DNA from: Nemopilema nomurai
Lineage: Eukaryota > Cnidaria > Scyphozoa > Rhizostomeae > Rhizostomatidae
Direction: 5' to 3'
DNA: 64,000 nucleotides
Assembly: GCA_003864495.1 (NCBI GenBank)
Contig: ML133394.1
Span: 1,922,001-1,986,000, forward strand
The notes beneath the pieces were generated by a model. That model searched no databases. It was not told where the DNA came from and saw only the letters and a list, made by a program, of their open reading frames with translations. Both the position numbers and the translations under genes were made by a program. This document shows positions 45,501 to 58,494 of this stretch, piece after piece (the stretch's first letter is position 1; the number at the start of each line of letters is the position of its first letter).

Positions 45501-46160
45501 TATGTCTTCTTACCTCTACAGATCGCAGCACCAAGTAATTTGGCAAAATACTTTTGCATTGGGTATGGCATTTTTTGAAATTCATACACCAAAAAAAGCT
45601 ATTTAGATTCATAAAACACAAATATATCTACCAATGGAAGGTCAGGTGTGGAAATTGTTTGTTATATGTAAAAAGTCATGTATAGTTAACATTTCCTGCA
45701 TTAGATGTCTTTTTGAAACAACCTGTAATTTTGGTATTACCATGTTTACACTGATTTTAGACCATTTGTAGTGACTCAGTAGAATCTCTTTTAGACTATA
45801 AGAGAGTGGAGCTGAATTAAATTAAATTATTAACCTTGGCAACTCTTTCACCATTATTTGCAACCTTGAAATGAGACCATTAAGTTTTTGGTGGGTTAAG
45901 TGGGTATTGACTTTCTGATCTGAAACTGGAGTCTCTTCTAAAGTTTTAAAATTGGCCGAAGAGCCTTGGTCAATTTGCTCTGCTGTTGTAGACCGTGTCT
46001 GCTGTTCCTCGACAAAACCGGGCGGCTCTAAACCTTCCTTATCCAGTTGAGCATTCACATCATGGCCTATCCCACAAATTAGTGTGGCTTTTCTCTCTGA
46101 CGGTATTTCATTTGGCTTGTTTTTGCTGTAACTGTACCATTGGCTAGGATCATACGACAT
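42518..46160 (-). CDS. DGCR6: DGCR6 family protein
   Basis: Exons on the - strand: 46160-45835, 45459-45299, 44317-44211, 43767-43669, 43208-43109 and a tentative last exon 42714-42518 (329 aa in all). The core matches vertebrate DGCR6 in order: MVKELPS, AESLLDDTVFEIVKGLEDIQ, LDQKMVLEIDQQAIDQQATL, RAGVPLFFITNKQ and LQMYLLDFITRL. DGCR6 is a predicted coiled-coil protein named from the human 22q11 deletion region; its biochemical role is not well established. About 105 residues before the core are poorly conserved and longer than in human. The last exon is low confidence: it contains three 25-nt repeats, and an alternative acceptor a few bases later gives a shorter tail. The gene is transcribed away from PAXBP1 from a shared upstream region. 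Confidence 0.9.
42621..42690. repeat. Three 25-nt direct repeats in the putative last DGCR6 exon
   Basis: CCAATTGCTGGGACTATCT and its continuation GCGCAG start at 42623, 42648 and 42673. Since 25 is not divisible by three, the copies are read in different frames if this is coding, which favours either a recent expansion or 3' UTR. Confidence 0.8.
43440..43630. repeat. 27-nt minisatellite in DGCR6 intron 4
   Basis: Copies of a 27-28 nt unit with GATAGACAACCGTTCTCC recur at 43475, 43530, 43557 and 43584, with GATGGAAAATCCGG variants between. Since 27 is a multiple of three it stays open on both strands, giving a 9-residue periodic peptide (RDRQPFSGP on +), but it lies between DGCR6 exons 43669-43767 and 43109-43208 and is better read as intronic. 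Confidence 0.85.
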
Positions 46161-46327
46161 AACGAACCATCAGTGAGTGAGTGTGTTTTAATTATCCTAT
46201 CTCTATGGTGGAATCGATTGGAACAACAACAACAACATGTTACTAGAATTCAACTCAATCTATTGCATGTGAAGAAGAAGTTGATTCCCTCGCTTTTGGC
46301 CAACAACCTCAAAGGGTAGTCGTTAGG
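46161..46327. promoter_or_regulatory. Divergent promoter between DGCR6 (-) and PAXBP1 (+)
   Basis: Only 167 bp separate the two start codons, so both 5' UTRs and a shared bidirectional promoter must lie here, or transcription starts overlap the opposite gene. The interval has a short CAA repeat and no TATA box. Confidence 0.7.
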
Positions 46328-49300
46328 ATGATAGCCTTCAAGAAGCCCAAGAAGAACTTTCGCAAGAAAGTTACCACAGATGAACACGAAGAAGAACCGT
46401 CCGCAGATAAGGAAAGGATTGAAGTGTCAAATAATGGCACTGAAGATGTTAAAGGGGGCTCTGGTATCCACACGAAGTCGATCTCGGACAAACCAAAGGA
46501 AAAGCAGAGGATTGTCAAATCGTCAAGCAAAGGGCTGTTAAGCTTTGAAGATGAGCTAGAAGAAGGTGAAGCGTTTGTTCTGAAGAAATCTAGGGAAAGC
46601 CGCAAGCTTTCACAACGATTTAAGGAACAAAAGAAGAAGAAAAAAGGGACAGTTGCAGAGGAGCCTAAAGACGAGACTTCTCGAGAGGGACCAAAATTTG
46701 AAATTGGTGAAGAAGAAGTCGCGGATAGTCCAGGATCAAACAGCAGAAATGATAATAGCGATGATGGTGATTATGAAGATGATGAAGATACCCATTTCCA
46801 AAACATTCATTCAGGTAGATTTAATATTCATTTAACAAATCTATAAGCTTTGAAATTTGAAAGCTAAATTTCAAAGCAGCAAAAGTGAATTCTATATATG
46901 GATAAAGCGGTATATGCTAGTATAATGGATTCCATGAAACCAAACTTGATTAAGCCAGATATAATGCTTAATTAGCATCATTTGTTCATTTTTATTTGTT
47001 AACTTTTAATAAACTTATAACATAAAATGCTCTTTGAGTAGACAGTTAGTAAGAAGGTTTTCAGAAAAAATTAGAATGGAAAATTAGAGTGCCAACGATA
47101 AAGTTCTTTTTACTTTTCAAAAAGCAACTTTTTTATGTAAAGGAACAGGATTAATTCCATATTTAAGTGGGACAGGCATGAAACCCCCCATTTTTGATTT
47201 TCGCAAAATTTCACAAACATATCCCTTTTATAGAAAAGAATAAATGCCATTTTGAGGTCTTAACTCCCTTTGTCTACCAAAGATTTCTATCAATTTTTCC
47301 CAGCAAGATTCATAAATAATCTAAGAAAATATTCTAAGAAATCTATTCAAAGGCTGGGATATGTTCCATCATTGTTCTATTATCAGTTCATCAGTATGGA
47401 GTAAAGTGGATACGCTTTATCTTACGTCATCCAGACTTGATAAATCAAACATTTTACATAAAATGTTTCCCAGTTTTCTTGGGGGAGAAATTGACAATGT
47501 CTGCCAGTTGTAACATGTAATTTAGCCAAAACTGATACCTCTGGCTAAACTTCAATGCATATACATAATGAAGGTTTTTAAAACTCCTATGCATTTAGGC
47601 TTATCAGCTGGAGTTATCCCAGATGCAGCTACAATATTTGAAATGAAGAAGATGAGAGAGAAAGCAAGACAGCTTGGAACTGGGGCTGACTTTGTTCCGA
47701 TTGATAGTACTGTCAAATACCAAGGTCGCTTTTCCAGCTCAAAGTCCAGATTGGTTAGAGAGGAGGATGAGGACAGCGATGAAGAGAGAATGGAATTCAA
47801 GGGGACTCAGAAAAAATCATTTCCAGCTTTAGAGAGGAGAAAGGAGGTAATTAACATTGAGTGACTGAGATTTATAACATTTTAAAAGCTGTCCTACTTG
47901 CTTAAACATCTCTTAAACATTTGATGCATTACCACTACAATATTCAACAAATCTCCTTTACTTTTTCTGTTGAAAACAACAACTAAATCAAGCACCAATG
48001 TTTCAAAAGGTCTATTGAGTGCTTTATGAACCAGATATCCTGAGACACATAGTTTGATATCTCAAATTGTGTGCAATGACGTGCACTGCAAATTGTGTTT
48101 CTTCCATCACTGTTGTTAAAATGTGGGTGCTGCTTTCAAGATATTTTGTTTAATAAACTGAACAGAAGCCAAGGAAGTTGACTGCAAAACTGTTCTTGTT
48201 GTTTTTAAGGATGTTAGGTGTTATTTATTTAAACATTTTATAAGAAGGAAATTAATAATACTGGAAAACTATAGGACAGCCTTTGGCAACTTTGATTTAC
48301 TGTTGCTTTGAAAATCTTTGGAACATAAGCAGTCCCAAATTCCTTGTCTTGTGGTGTGATCATTAGTATGCCTTGGCCAATTTGGCTGTGTATGAGTGTG
48401 TGATTGCAATGAATGGGCATATAACAATGAATATAGATGAACTTTTAACTAGATTTCTCCAGGCAAAGAAGTTTTGCCTATCCTAATGCTCCTTAAAGAG
48501 CTATGTATAGAGCATTTTAATGGTTCTCTATAGTTTAATGGCTGTTGCCCACTGTGTTGTAAATAATTTTTTTCATGAGTACTCTACTAATATGAATTTA
48601 TAAAATACCAAACTGTGTTTAATTTCAGGTTGCTAAAGCATTGGAGGAAGCGCATGATGAAATTGACACTGAGAGAGATGCTGCTGATGAGCTAGATATT
48701 TGGGAGCAGGAGCAAATCAAAAAAGGTGCTAGCATACCCGCATCTCTCAATGAACAGGCATATGGGTCTGTTGCTTCCAGTACTGAAAGTGAAATGAAAA
48801 CATTGGATGCAAGCATTCCCCCTGTAATCTCATATTCTGGTGCATACGTTTTTCATGGGCAAGGTAAAGAAGATGTTTATAGTTATCAATATATTATCAC
48901 AATTTGCAGTTTTTGTCTTTTCCCTTTTTGTTTCATGCATCCAATGAGTTCTGAAGGTTATTGGTTAATTTATGATAATATATAAATTTATTTTATTAAT
49001 TTATGAGCTTCATTTGCTTTTAAAGTCATCTTGTTTGTTCTTCTAGCTGGGAACACTATGACGTATGGCTTTCCTCTCCAGAGCATGCCTTCAATAATGC
49101 CCCAAGGATTGAATAGTGTTACTGTGGAAATGGTCTCCAACAGAATAAATGAGCGCCTTGATTCTATCCAGCAAGTTCATCGTGCTCATGTACTTGAAGC
49201 TGAAAAATATAGAAACGATGTTTCAAACTATAAGGAAAGCATTGTGTCACTGGAGTCAAAGCTGGCAGATGTGTCTGTCAGATTTAAATTTTATCAAGAG

Positions 49301-52300
49301 ATAAACGGCTATATACAAGACTTGATAGATTGTCTCAGTGAAAAAGTAAGTTATTTTTATAAAAGGGCATATGTTAAAATCTCTAAGCTATGAAAGGGGG
49401 CTTTTTAGTTTCAGTTTGACATTTTTGGCTAAAAAACTATAAATTTTCCAGAAAACGGGACCCAACACCTAGGTTTCTCCACCTCAACGTATTGTATGTT
49501 TTGGGAAAATTGTTACAATATTAATCTTGAAAAGTAGAATACTTTACTGTTTTTAACTAATTAGGAATCAACAACATGAACAGTTTTCAATTGATCAAAC
49601 ATTATATGGTAACTTAAATTTGTTCTTTTCATTTCGTTCTTGTCTAAAATTGAACGTTTGGCTAATAGAAATAGGCAGTTCCACTGCTCTTTAAAGGAAT
49701 GATAACTTTATATTGTAAAGAACCTTCAACCGAAAAGGTATTTTCAGGAATGGTTTATTGAAGATATTATCTACCTTGAGAGTTTCATTTATCTGGTCTA
49801 CAACATTTTTTTCAACTTCATATAAATGCACTTCTTTACTGTTTGTGTTTCGTTTTTTTATTTGACTTTTTATCACTGAGTTTTCCATATTCCTTGTTTA
49901 ACGGTTTCTACTTGTTTGTGGTAAGCCAACTTCAGTATTTATGAAGTGACGGAAAATAACAAAGATAAATTTGAAATCCGAGGACAATCATGTGCATAAA
50001 TTCTTCGTCATATACTGTATTACTATTCTTGTTCTTTTGTTAGCTAGATCTTTCACGTTAAATTATGTTTTGCAATGAAAGGCGCTCAAGTTATTCTTGA
50101 TTCAGTGAAAATGTTAGTAACAAGGCATATTCTTTTGACAAAATCAGGTTCCTGTCATCAATGACCTGGAGAGCTCCATTCTCCAACTATGGAAACAGCG
50201 TGCCCATAAATTTCATCAACGCAGGCTAGACGATATCAAAGATGAAGACAGCCAAATAAGCGGAAAGGCTCAAGCCAAAGGTTTGCATGGTATTTTGTGA
50301 TGTATAATATTTTTCTTTGCTACGTATTCTACAATTGTTCAAACTGAACAAACAATTTTACATGATAGTCTCGCATTATAGAATCTCAAACTTTCGTTTC
50401 ATGGTCGATTTTTTCTGATTCTGTTGATAGGAAGCTCTAGTGGAAGTACTGATGAATTCGGAAGAGATCGCGGGAAGTATGAAGAAACAGCGAGGCAACG
50501 GAGGGCTGCGGAGAGAGAAGGCAGAAGGAACCGGAGGCGCAAACAGAGAAAAGACAATTCGACCCACCACGAGGGAATGTCAAGTGACGATGAAGAGCTT
50601 GATTCGGAGGTGAATAAGTTTAAAACTGATAAAGGTATGAATTGATCTCAGACCTTTTAGAGCTGGAATCGAACGCCAGCTCGCTAACAATATTGCATTA
50701 CGTTTAGGGTTGCCTACATTGCCATTTTGCTTTCAAAATATGACGAAGGAAGGGTGAAGGAGCCACAGCTGCAGTCATAGGAAGCCATGGCTCATGCAAG
50801 CTCATTTAAGTTGATCCCGACAGAATCATTTGTCACGTGTAGGACGGAACTGTGGTTTTTTTAAGTTGGCATTACGTTAAACTCTTCTAAAGCACTCTTT
50901 TAAAGCGCTGTTTTGTTTTCCAGAACGGCTTATCGGACAACGGCAAGGGCTTTTTGAAGATGTCATACCTGAATTCTCGTCCTTGGATGCAATCAAATCT
51001 CACTTCGAAGAATGGAAGTTTGGCTTCAGTGACAGCTATAAAGAGGCATACATCCATCTTTGTCTTTCGAAGATATTCTCGCCGTTTTTACGCCTGGAAC
51101 TTCTGGAATGGAATCCTCTGCAGGTCTAATAATTCATATTTACTTGTTGATGTCTGCTTCTTGCAGATAATGAAAAGCAACATTGTAACATGAACTTTAA
51201 AAAGAACCACGTCCTTACTCAGATCAGTAAATTATCCTTTCGATTGTTATTGCTTCACCTGAATTGTTGGCCCATAATCATATTTATCAAAAATATTGTA
51301 GTCATACTCAACGAGCCTCTGGCTCAACGAATTCGGGTTTGAATTCGGGTTTAATTTTCAAGGCAATTAACTGGCATCTTGAAAGGATGGCGCGTTTTGT
51401 TTCTTTACATTTTTTTTAAAACGATTGCTAGATAGCCACACATAGATATTCTACATTGCACACAACTGACCAACCGTATGATAGATCGTTCTTGATTGGT
51501 CTAAGTATTAGTACAACCACGCTAAGTCATCTTGCTTAACCCCGCCTTATTTGAGACCGATATTCATTTGCAGATGGATTGCAAAGATTTTGAAGAAACC
51601 ACGTGGTTTAGAGTATTGGCAATGTATGGTCACGTGTCTGATGATAAGACGATAGATGAAGAAGATTCCAATCTTTTACCCTCGATTATCGAAAAGGTCC
51701 TCCTTCCTCGCCTCATCGGTTTGTATACTGTTGGAACGTATTCCTTTCATTTTGCATTGACACAATTTTTGTCTTGCGTAATAACTACCATACAAGTAGT
51801 TTTTGTAGCTTAATATTCATAGCTATGGCTTCACCAGTCTCCTGGCTAGCCTCACTTTCACCCAATTGATTGAGATACAGTTTTTCATGGCAAGTTTCAA
51901 TCATTGGCCTATTTTTTAGATATTATCAAATTTGTCTGGGATCCACTCTCCAGAACCCAGACGAACTTATTGATCCTGCATGTCCAACGCCTTGTTGATG
52001 ACTACCCGACTTTACAAAAACAAAGCAAAACAACAGAGGTGGCTATTATTATTACTACTTTTATTATTATTGTTGTTGCGCTTGTTTTGTTTTGTTGCTG
52101 TTGCTGTTAGAATTTCTTAACCTTCATCGATCACCAAAACGTCTCTAAACTTTCCTTCATCTGTATTACGTACTATATATTTGGTTGTAACAATGGAACA
52201 CGATTATTTTTTCATAAAACCAGGCTAGCCAACGACAATTTACCTTTGTTATAATGAGACTTGTAGTTGTATTTTAGGTTGAATCGAAAATCATATGATT

Positions 52301-53725
52301 TCATTACTACTGTAACCATTTTATTCTTATTCCACGATGACTAGCTTTATAACGATTGTGTGCATTTTCCTGTGCTTGTTTTATTATGAGTAGGTTTCTG
52401 TTCGCATGAAAGCGGCAAAGTTCACTTAAAATCACTTAATATTTTCCCATTGGTGACTGAAAACAATAAGGTTATAGAATTGATTTAGTGAAAATGTGAA
52501 TAGTATTGCGTATATTAAATTTGTTAGATAGGAAAACAAACTGTTACCAAGATAGATGTGACTATAGATTTCCCTACTGATTAGAAAACACCGATTTTCT
52601 TAGAATCTCTTCACTGAAGTTGTGAAGAAGATACGAAATACAATCGACAACGAAATATATATACCGCTGTATTCAAAAGGGTGAGTTAAGTCGATCGCGC
52701 GAAAATTGACTTTTTTCTTCTAAATAAATGAACATTTTTCGATTACCTCTTTAACATACATGGCGTTTCGATTTGCTTGATGTTTTCTTCTTTCTTGTTT
52801 TGGTAGACCTTGTGCACTTTTGATAGTTTTTTCATCAAGCTTTTTATCAGATTACGTTCGAGAGTAAACCATGGTAATGATTTTGCACTATGCAGAACTG
52901 GTCATTCACACTGAGTTTACTGTAAGACCCGATAACGTTTTTGCTCTCCATTCAAATATTTTGGCATTTGACTCGAATCTACGTCCGTCGGGCTCACCAA
53001 ATCCTTTGCAAATGACCAATTATCTAGGTACTGCCCTGCCATTGTGCCCCTCCAAGTATATTACTGGAGTCTTTGAATTCTCTCATTTGTCATTCATCTA
53101 AGGTAAAGTCGTGTTTTCTTAGATTGCTAGAGAGCAAATCGTCAGGTGCTTCATCGTTTCTCGAGCGACAATTCTGGTCAGGATTTAAGGTTTGTTTATT
53201 CGGTAACTCTCTTTTTCCACGATAGTTTACTGCCATTTTTTATTTTGTGTAACTTATATGATTTCTATCAGCTATGATCTTGAGTTCTGTTTGTCAACTT
53301 TTATCTCAGAGCTCGCTAATGCCATTAAATATATGTTGGATTTTAGCTCTACGGAAACATTATGCAATGGAAGGAGCTCTTGTCCCTGAAAACTCTACAA
53401 GAGCTGGGCATCGACAGCTGCCTCAATCGCTATCTTATTGTCGCTTTGCAACAAATGACTAACACCTCAGAAAACCTGGAAAAGTGCAAAGATGTGAGTT
53501 GGTAGTATTTCAGCGTGTTCACAAAATGAATAACAAATAACTAGATATAAATGAAAAAAGGATACCAGATGGCTGTGTATGTACTGAGTTAAATGGCACG
53601 TTGAATGAGCGAGAAATCTTCGAAGCCAGAAATAGAGATTTTACAGTGGCAATTGCAGTTGCTTCTTCTTCCTCTTCTTCTTCTTCCTTCTCTTTTCTTC
53701 TTCTTCCTCTTCTTCTTCCTCTTCT

Positions 53726-53772
<47 letters not shown>

Positions 53773-54622
53773 TTCCTCTTCTTCTTCTTCCTCTTCTTCT
53801 TCTTCCTCTTCTTCTTCTTCCTCTTCTTCTTCTTCCTCTTCTTCTTCTTCTTCTTCTATTAGCCTTCGTTAGACTCATTTTCAGGAGACATAATACCTTT
53901 CATTTTTAAAGACGACCTCATATCTTTGTAAATATATACTGAGAAGTAAATGTTTTATTGTAGAAAATCTTGTAGCCTGCAAAGTAATATAAAGACCGTA
54001 TTATTAGGAATATTTTGAATTTCCCCATTTTAATTTGATTGGCACCTTCAGCAATGCCTTTGGTCTTTATTCACAATGCAATCTGTTTATTCTAGATCAT
54101 TGCACTCCTACCCAAGGCCCTATTAGATGGCTCTGATAATGTCGCGCCATGTTTACAGTCACTTGCCAGATATGTTAATAGTTTGGCTTGTCAGATTTTC
54201 AAGTCTTCGTTGGGATATTCTGATCAAGAGAAAAGGAAGGCTAAGTATGTACTGCTTTATCGCTTGTGTATGGGCTACTTGGGATTGGGGAAGGTCCTTC
54301 AGATTCTCAAAGTCTCTAATTTTTACAAATAACAACACTTTTGCTGAATTAGACTTTTTGCACTGCAAACTAATCTCTCTTAATCTCTTTAGGGTCTTCG
54401 TTTTAACTGAAAACTGATAACAGTTGATTGAAATTAATCGCACGTCTTGAAGCCAAATTTTCCAGTTTGATATTCGTTTTAAAATCCATTTTTCTCCTTT
54501 CCCCGTACAGGTTAATGGTAAAGAAATGCATATCACTTCTGATGCATCTACAAGCTTTTGATGTGGCAAGAGCTGCTGCAAAAGATCTCAAAATCGAATT
54601 TGCTCAGGAAAGGAACGCTTAA
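46328..54622 (+). CDS. PAXBP1: PAXBP1/GCFC domain protein (873 aa, 14 coding exons)
   Basis: Exons: 46328-46814, 47599-47846, 48629-48863, 49047-49345, 50148-50280, 50431-50634, 50924-51123, 51574-51718, 51920-52038, 52604-52680, 53123-53189, 53347-53493, 54096-54244, 54511-54622. Every junction keeps phase. The N-terminus is basic and acidic low complexity (FKKPKKNFRKK, then LLSFEDELEEGEAFVLKKS). GVIPDAATIFEMKKMREKA is a family signature. A coiled-coil follows (RINERLDSIQQVHRAH to DLIDCLSEK), and exons 7-14 form the GCFC domain (SHFEEWKFGFSDSYKEAY, LELLEWNPLQ, KFVWDPLSRTQT, FLERQFWSGFK, LQELGIDSCLNRY). Members associate with spliceosome-disassembly and transcription complexes in the nucleus. 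Human PAXBP1 is 917 aa, so the length fits; GCFC2 is the alternative name if the single invertebrate gene predates the split. Confidence 0.94.
53662..53857. repeat. (CTT)n / 15-nt polypyrimidine microsatellite in PAXBP1 intron 12
   Basis: About 196 bp of uninterrupted C/T on the + strand, largely a 15-nt higher-order unit CTTCTTCTTCCTCTT. It yields Leu/Phe or Arg/Gly-rich spurious ORFs on each strand. Long mirror-like purine-pyrimidine tracts can form triplex DNA. Confidence 0.95.
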
Positions 54623-55775
54623 TGCACTTTTCTATTTAGCTCTTTCTCTTTAAATAACTCTTTAACTTTTATATGGCAGCATTTTGAATGTTCTTTTGGC
54701 AACGTTCCTCAAAATTATCAATGTCATTGACTTTAGATACGCAAATGCAGCTAATATGAACATTTTATTTTATCGAAACAAGTCTTGATACGAAATCCCT
54801 CCTTTGTCTCATAGTTGTCTTTAAGTAAACTGTGGGTGCTCATTTTTGAACCTGTCTCTATCCGCATATGCAGGTTTACAAAAATACCTCTTGATACAAG
54901 AAAAGAATGTTTATTGTGATGTAACTTTTACGCTCTTCGACCCAAGATCTTGTATCCAGACTTGAGGCTCCATGATTCATTAAGTTTGTTTTGGTTGTTG
55001 TTCATCACGTTGATCGAATGAACTGCTTTTGATAGTGCGGGGAGCTTGGTTACCAAAATGATCTAGCATTCAAATCGTTCGCATTTGCAGCCTTGACTGT
55101 CATCTAACTCTGATTATTAAGATGGAACATTTAGAGTCTAGTGGCACATCTTATGAATATATTATGAAATATAATGAGCAAACTTCTGAGCTTCCAAAGG
55201 CCCCGGTTTTATTACACTCGAGTTCGTGATTGCCGTGTATCTGGGTCGATATTAAAACTGAAGCTGAAAGAAAGTTGCATTGTTCATTATTTAAAATAAA
55301 TTTTAGGGTAACAACTTAAAACTGTCAGTACCATAAATAAGTATAGCTATGCCTACGTAGCAGTAAGAAAATTATGCAAGGTAACAGGCACCGATCTTTA
55401 TTGAAAATGGAATACATGAATCAACTTTCTTTTCGAAAAAAGAATAACTTTTGCTGAAAAAAATATCAAATTCCGCCCCAATTTTCGGTATTATTTGCGT
55501 AAGAATAAAAAAAAATGCAATTTATCCTAAAAATCCTAAATGAGTTGTATTTGTGCTCAAACCAATGCTAAACATGGTTTGGTTGGAGAGCAATCTTGTT
55601 CGTCAAACATCAATTTGGTTTCGCTGAAACCCATGGGATGCGGTACTGTCCGCCATCTTTACTGGGATTGTTACATGAAGCACTTCAGACTTCACAGCAT
55701 CATTTTTCCCTCTTGTTCTTTTTGGGGTGCATGTAAGTAGGCTTTGTTGTACTCCTGGAAGAAAATTTTCTCAAA
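54623..55775. other. Intergenic region between PAXBP1 and ferritin
   Basis: AT-rich with no supported gene. It should contain the PAXBP1 3' UTR and the ferritin promoter and 5' UTR. I looked for a CAGUGN-loop iron-responsive element directly upstream of the ferritin ATG and did not see one; an upstream non-coding exon could still hold it. Confidence 0.5.
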
Positions 55776-56729
55776 ATGTCAGTTGTCAGGCAAAACTTCC
55801 ACAAAGAATGTGAAAATGCTTTAAATCAGCAAATTAACAGTGAGCTGGCCTCGTCATATTTCTACATGGCGCTGGCCTACCATTTTGACCGAGATGATGT
55901 TGCCCTTGAAAATTTTCACAAGTACTTTTGTAAGTTTTCAAACAAAAAGAGAGAGAATGCACAACTGCTGTTGAAGTACATGAATGAGCGTGGTGGCCGA
56001 GTCAAGTTTATTGACATTGGAATGCCAGCAAACAACTTTTGCGAACCTCTCGACATAATGGAAGCTGTCCTCCAACACGAGAAGAAGGTGAACAAAAGTT
56101 CGCTTCATTTCAATTTACGGTGTTATTTAATTGCAGACAAATTGAACATTATTTTTACTTTTTGCATGTAACTGAAGGCTTGGAATTTGTGATTTTAATT
56201 TCAAATTGCGGACTATGTTTACCTGCTGGCAAAGATCTGGTGACTTGAAACTTAGATGTCGTGGAGAAAAATTCACACATTAAGAATTTTAGTGTCTGTC
56301 ACAAATTTGCAAGCTTTAATACTTTTTTTGATGCTTGCCGTTGGCAATGAAATTTAGGATTTGAAGTAAGCTGGGTATGATCTTATGATATGGAAGTATG
56401 ACCTTAGAAAGCTGAATCAAAATATTTAAAACACCCTGACAACAACAGCACTGTTTCTTAGTCATTGTCAACCTTAAAGGTAAAGGTTCATTGAATGGTT
56501 GAACGAAAGGTATCATGTTTTTGTTCGCCAGGTGAATGAGTGCCTGTTGAAACTCACACATCTTGCCGAAAAGAACAAAGATGAGCAATTATGTGACTTT
56601 ATGGAGGATCACTTCTTGAATCCAGAAGTTGAGCTTCTGAAGGAAATTGGTAATCATATTGCCAATTTGAAACGTGTTGGTGCAGGCCTTGGTGTCTACA
56701 TGTTTGAGCGGGAAACTCTGGAACACTAA
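55776..56729 (+). CDS. Ferritin subunit with altered ferroxidase centre (169 aa)
   Basis: Two exons, 55776-56087 and 56532-56729, joined in phase 0 at HEKK/VNECLL. It is a cytosolic-type ferritin subunit: no signal peptide, start MSVVRQNFHKECENALN, with the four-helix core and RGGR loop, and a length close to animal H/L chains. In human H-chain numbering E27, Y34, E64 and E107 are kept, but E62 is Lys (SNKKREN), H65 is Asn and Q141 is Glu (LNPEVELL). K62 and E141 are also found in vertebrate L chains, which lack ferroxidase activity. By inference this subunit cannot oxidise Fe(II) normally and would co-assemble with an H-type subunit encoded elsewhere. Residues 60-61 are Asn-Lys, so the acidic L-type nucleation patch is not fully present either. 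Confidence 0.93.
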
Positions 56730-56772
56730 CTGCAAACAAAACACAACCAGACAGTCAAGCCATTAAGCAGCT

Positions 56773-56778
56773 AATAAA
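56773..56778 (+). terminator. Ferritin polyadenylation signal
   Basis: AATAAA 44 bp after the ferritin stop codon, a typical position for a short 3' UTR. Confidence 0.6.
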
Positions 56779-58494
56779 AACATTTTCAACTCTTAATATT
56801 TATCTCCTCTTACATATTTATCTGCTTATATTTATCTTTGTTCAAGATAAAGTCCAAAAAATAAAAAGCATACATTTTATGAAACACCTACAATTAGTAA
56901 ATTTGGGTATGTAGTCTCTACATTGGAATCAGTAGAATTCATCACAAACTTGCATGTTTCAGTTGATTTTACATTTTGTGTTTTTAAATACTTGGGAAAT
57001 TATTTGTTCATATTACTTAACATAAACAGAGAAATTTGTCAAGTGCACTTGCCCTTGTAATACAATATATGTTTTACAATCATGTTTACCTTCCACACTT
57101 CCACATGACCCTATGACTCAATCAATTACATTTGAAGTTGTCACTGGTCATTTTGAGCAAAACACAGCATTAAACTTCACTGTCACTTGAAGCATCCATT
57201 AGTAAACATTCTGCCAAACCAATGCTACACATCTGTGCTAAATCTGATTGTTCTTTAATGCATACCAGTCATATCTGTATGAAAGCTGGGTATCAGCTCT
57301 ATCACATGTCTTACTGCCTGTCAACTTTTGGTCAACTTTTGTTCACTGTTGTTAAGAACACTAACTTACAATCCTTGGCAAAATTTGTGGACATTGCTTG
57401 CATATATCCACCAAAAGTATTGGTAGAGTCTTTTTCTAAAGCTTTCCTATGCACTGAATGATTTACCTGTTAATAAATATAGCAAGATATTTAATTCAAA
57501 AATATTTGCAGTCATCATAAATGAGCCCAGTGGTACACTAGATTCAAAATGTGTGGATTTGAATCATAGTCTGGTTATCACAAGCTAGTTCATCCTCACC
57601 TTACATTTTCTAAACAGTTTTTTAAGAGTAAATTGTTTGATCAATACCATTATCCAGATTGTTGTTCAAATATATTTAAAGTTGGGTTAAGTCATTACAA
57701 TGTTCTTGTTTATTTGAGAAAAAAGCAACCATCAAAAAGATAAACAGATTTGATTTCTTAAGCTAGGATACAAATCTTCATAGTAGGTTTAAGCAACAAG
57801 GCAGCTGTTTGTCCCTTGCCGTGATTTCACTTATATTATGGTGATTGCTAACCTTCTTTCAATTTAATCATTCAAATACTTTGATGGTTGCTGTTTTCAT
57901 TATGCCCATTTTCTAACTATTCCTATAATGTAGATTAAACATGCTAAATGCACATTGCTTGCAATGATATTTATTTAGCTTAACTATGCTGTGAAATGCT
58001 TGGGGTTTAGCCAAACATCATTTGACCTCAATGGTTGTTTTCTCTTCCTCTTTTATCTGCTCATAGTATTTCTTTTAAGTTGATTTGTCCATTATTCTGA
58101 ATGACAGGTCTTTGCCTCAGATAGTTGGCACTTTTCAACTGATTAGCCCTTCATTTTAAGAATGTTGATTTACTGTTGTTTGACACTCTCCCTTGATCTA
58201 TGACACCCAAAATCACGCGTCTTCATATCGTTGCTGGTGTCGCCAATAAATGACCAGAGTTAATTGTTCTTGAAATCACCAATTAATAATAGGGTAAACA
58301 TCAGTTTTTCGCAGCTAGTGTTAAGTTTTGGAAAGCCAATATGATGTACGGGCAGGAAGGCATGCTAGAGATACGAAGTGACTGTCGAAATATTGGAAAG
58401 TTATTTTTCTGTTAGACAGAAATATTTAAAAGTGCCTTTTCAACAAAGCACTACACTGTTTCTTGGGCAATCTTGATGTTGTGCACTGCACATT
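56779..58494. other. Intergenic region downstream of ferritin
   Basis: AT-rich sequence. The ORF at 57222-57461 and others lack recognisable motifs. The last few hundred bases should contain the promoter of the PAN/fibrinogen-like gene that follows. Confidence 0.5.

Noticed and set aside
53519..53909. Arg/Gly-rich and Leu/Phe-rich ORFs over the CTT tract
   Set aside because: Products of a microsatellite lying within a PAXBP1 intron.
55500..55775. Iron-responsive element upstream of ferritin
   Set aside because: No CAGTGN loop with a flanking stem was seen in the immediate 5' flank.
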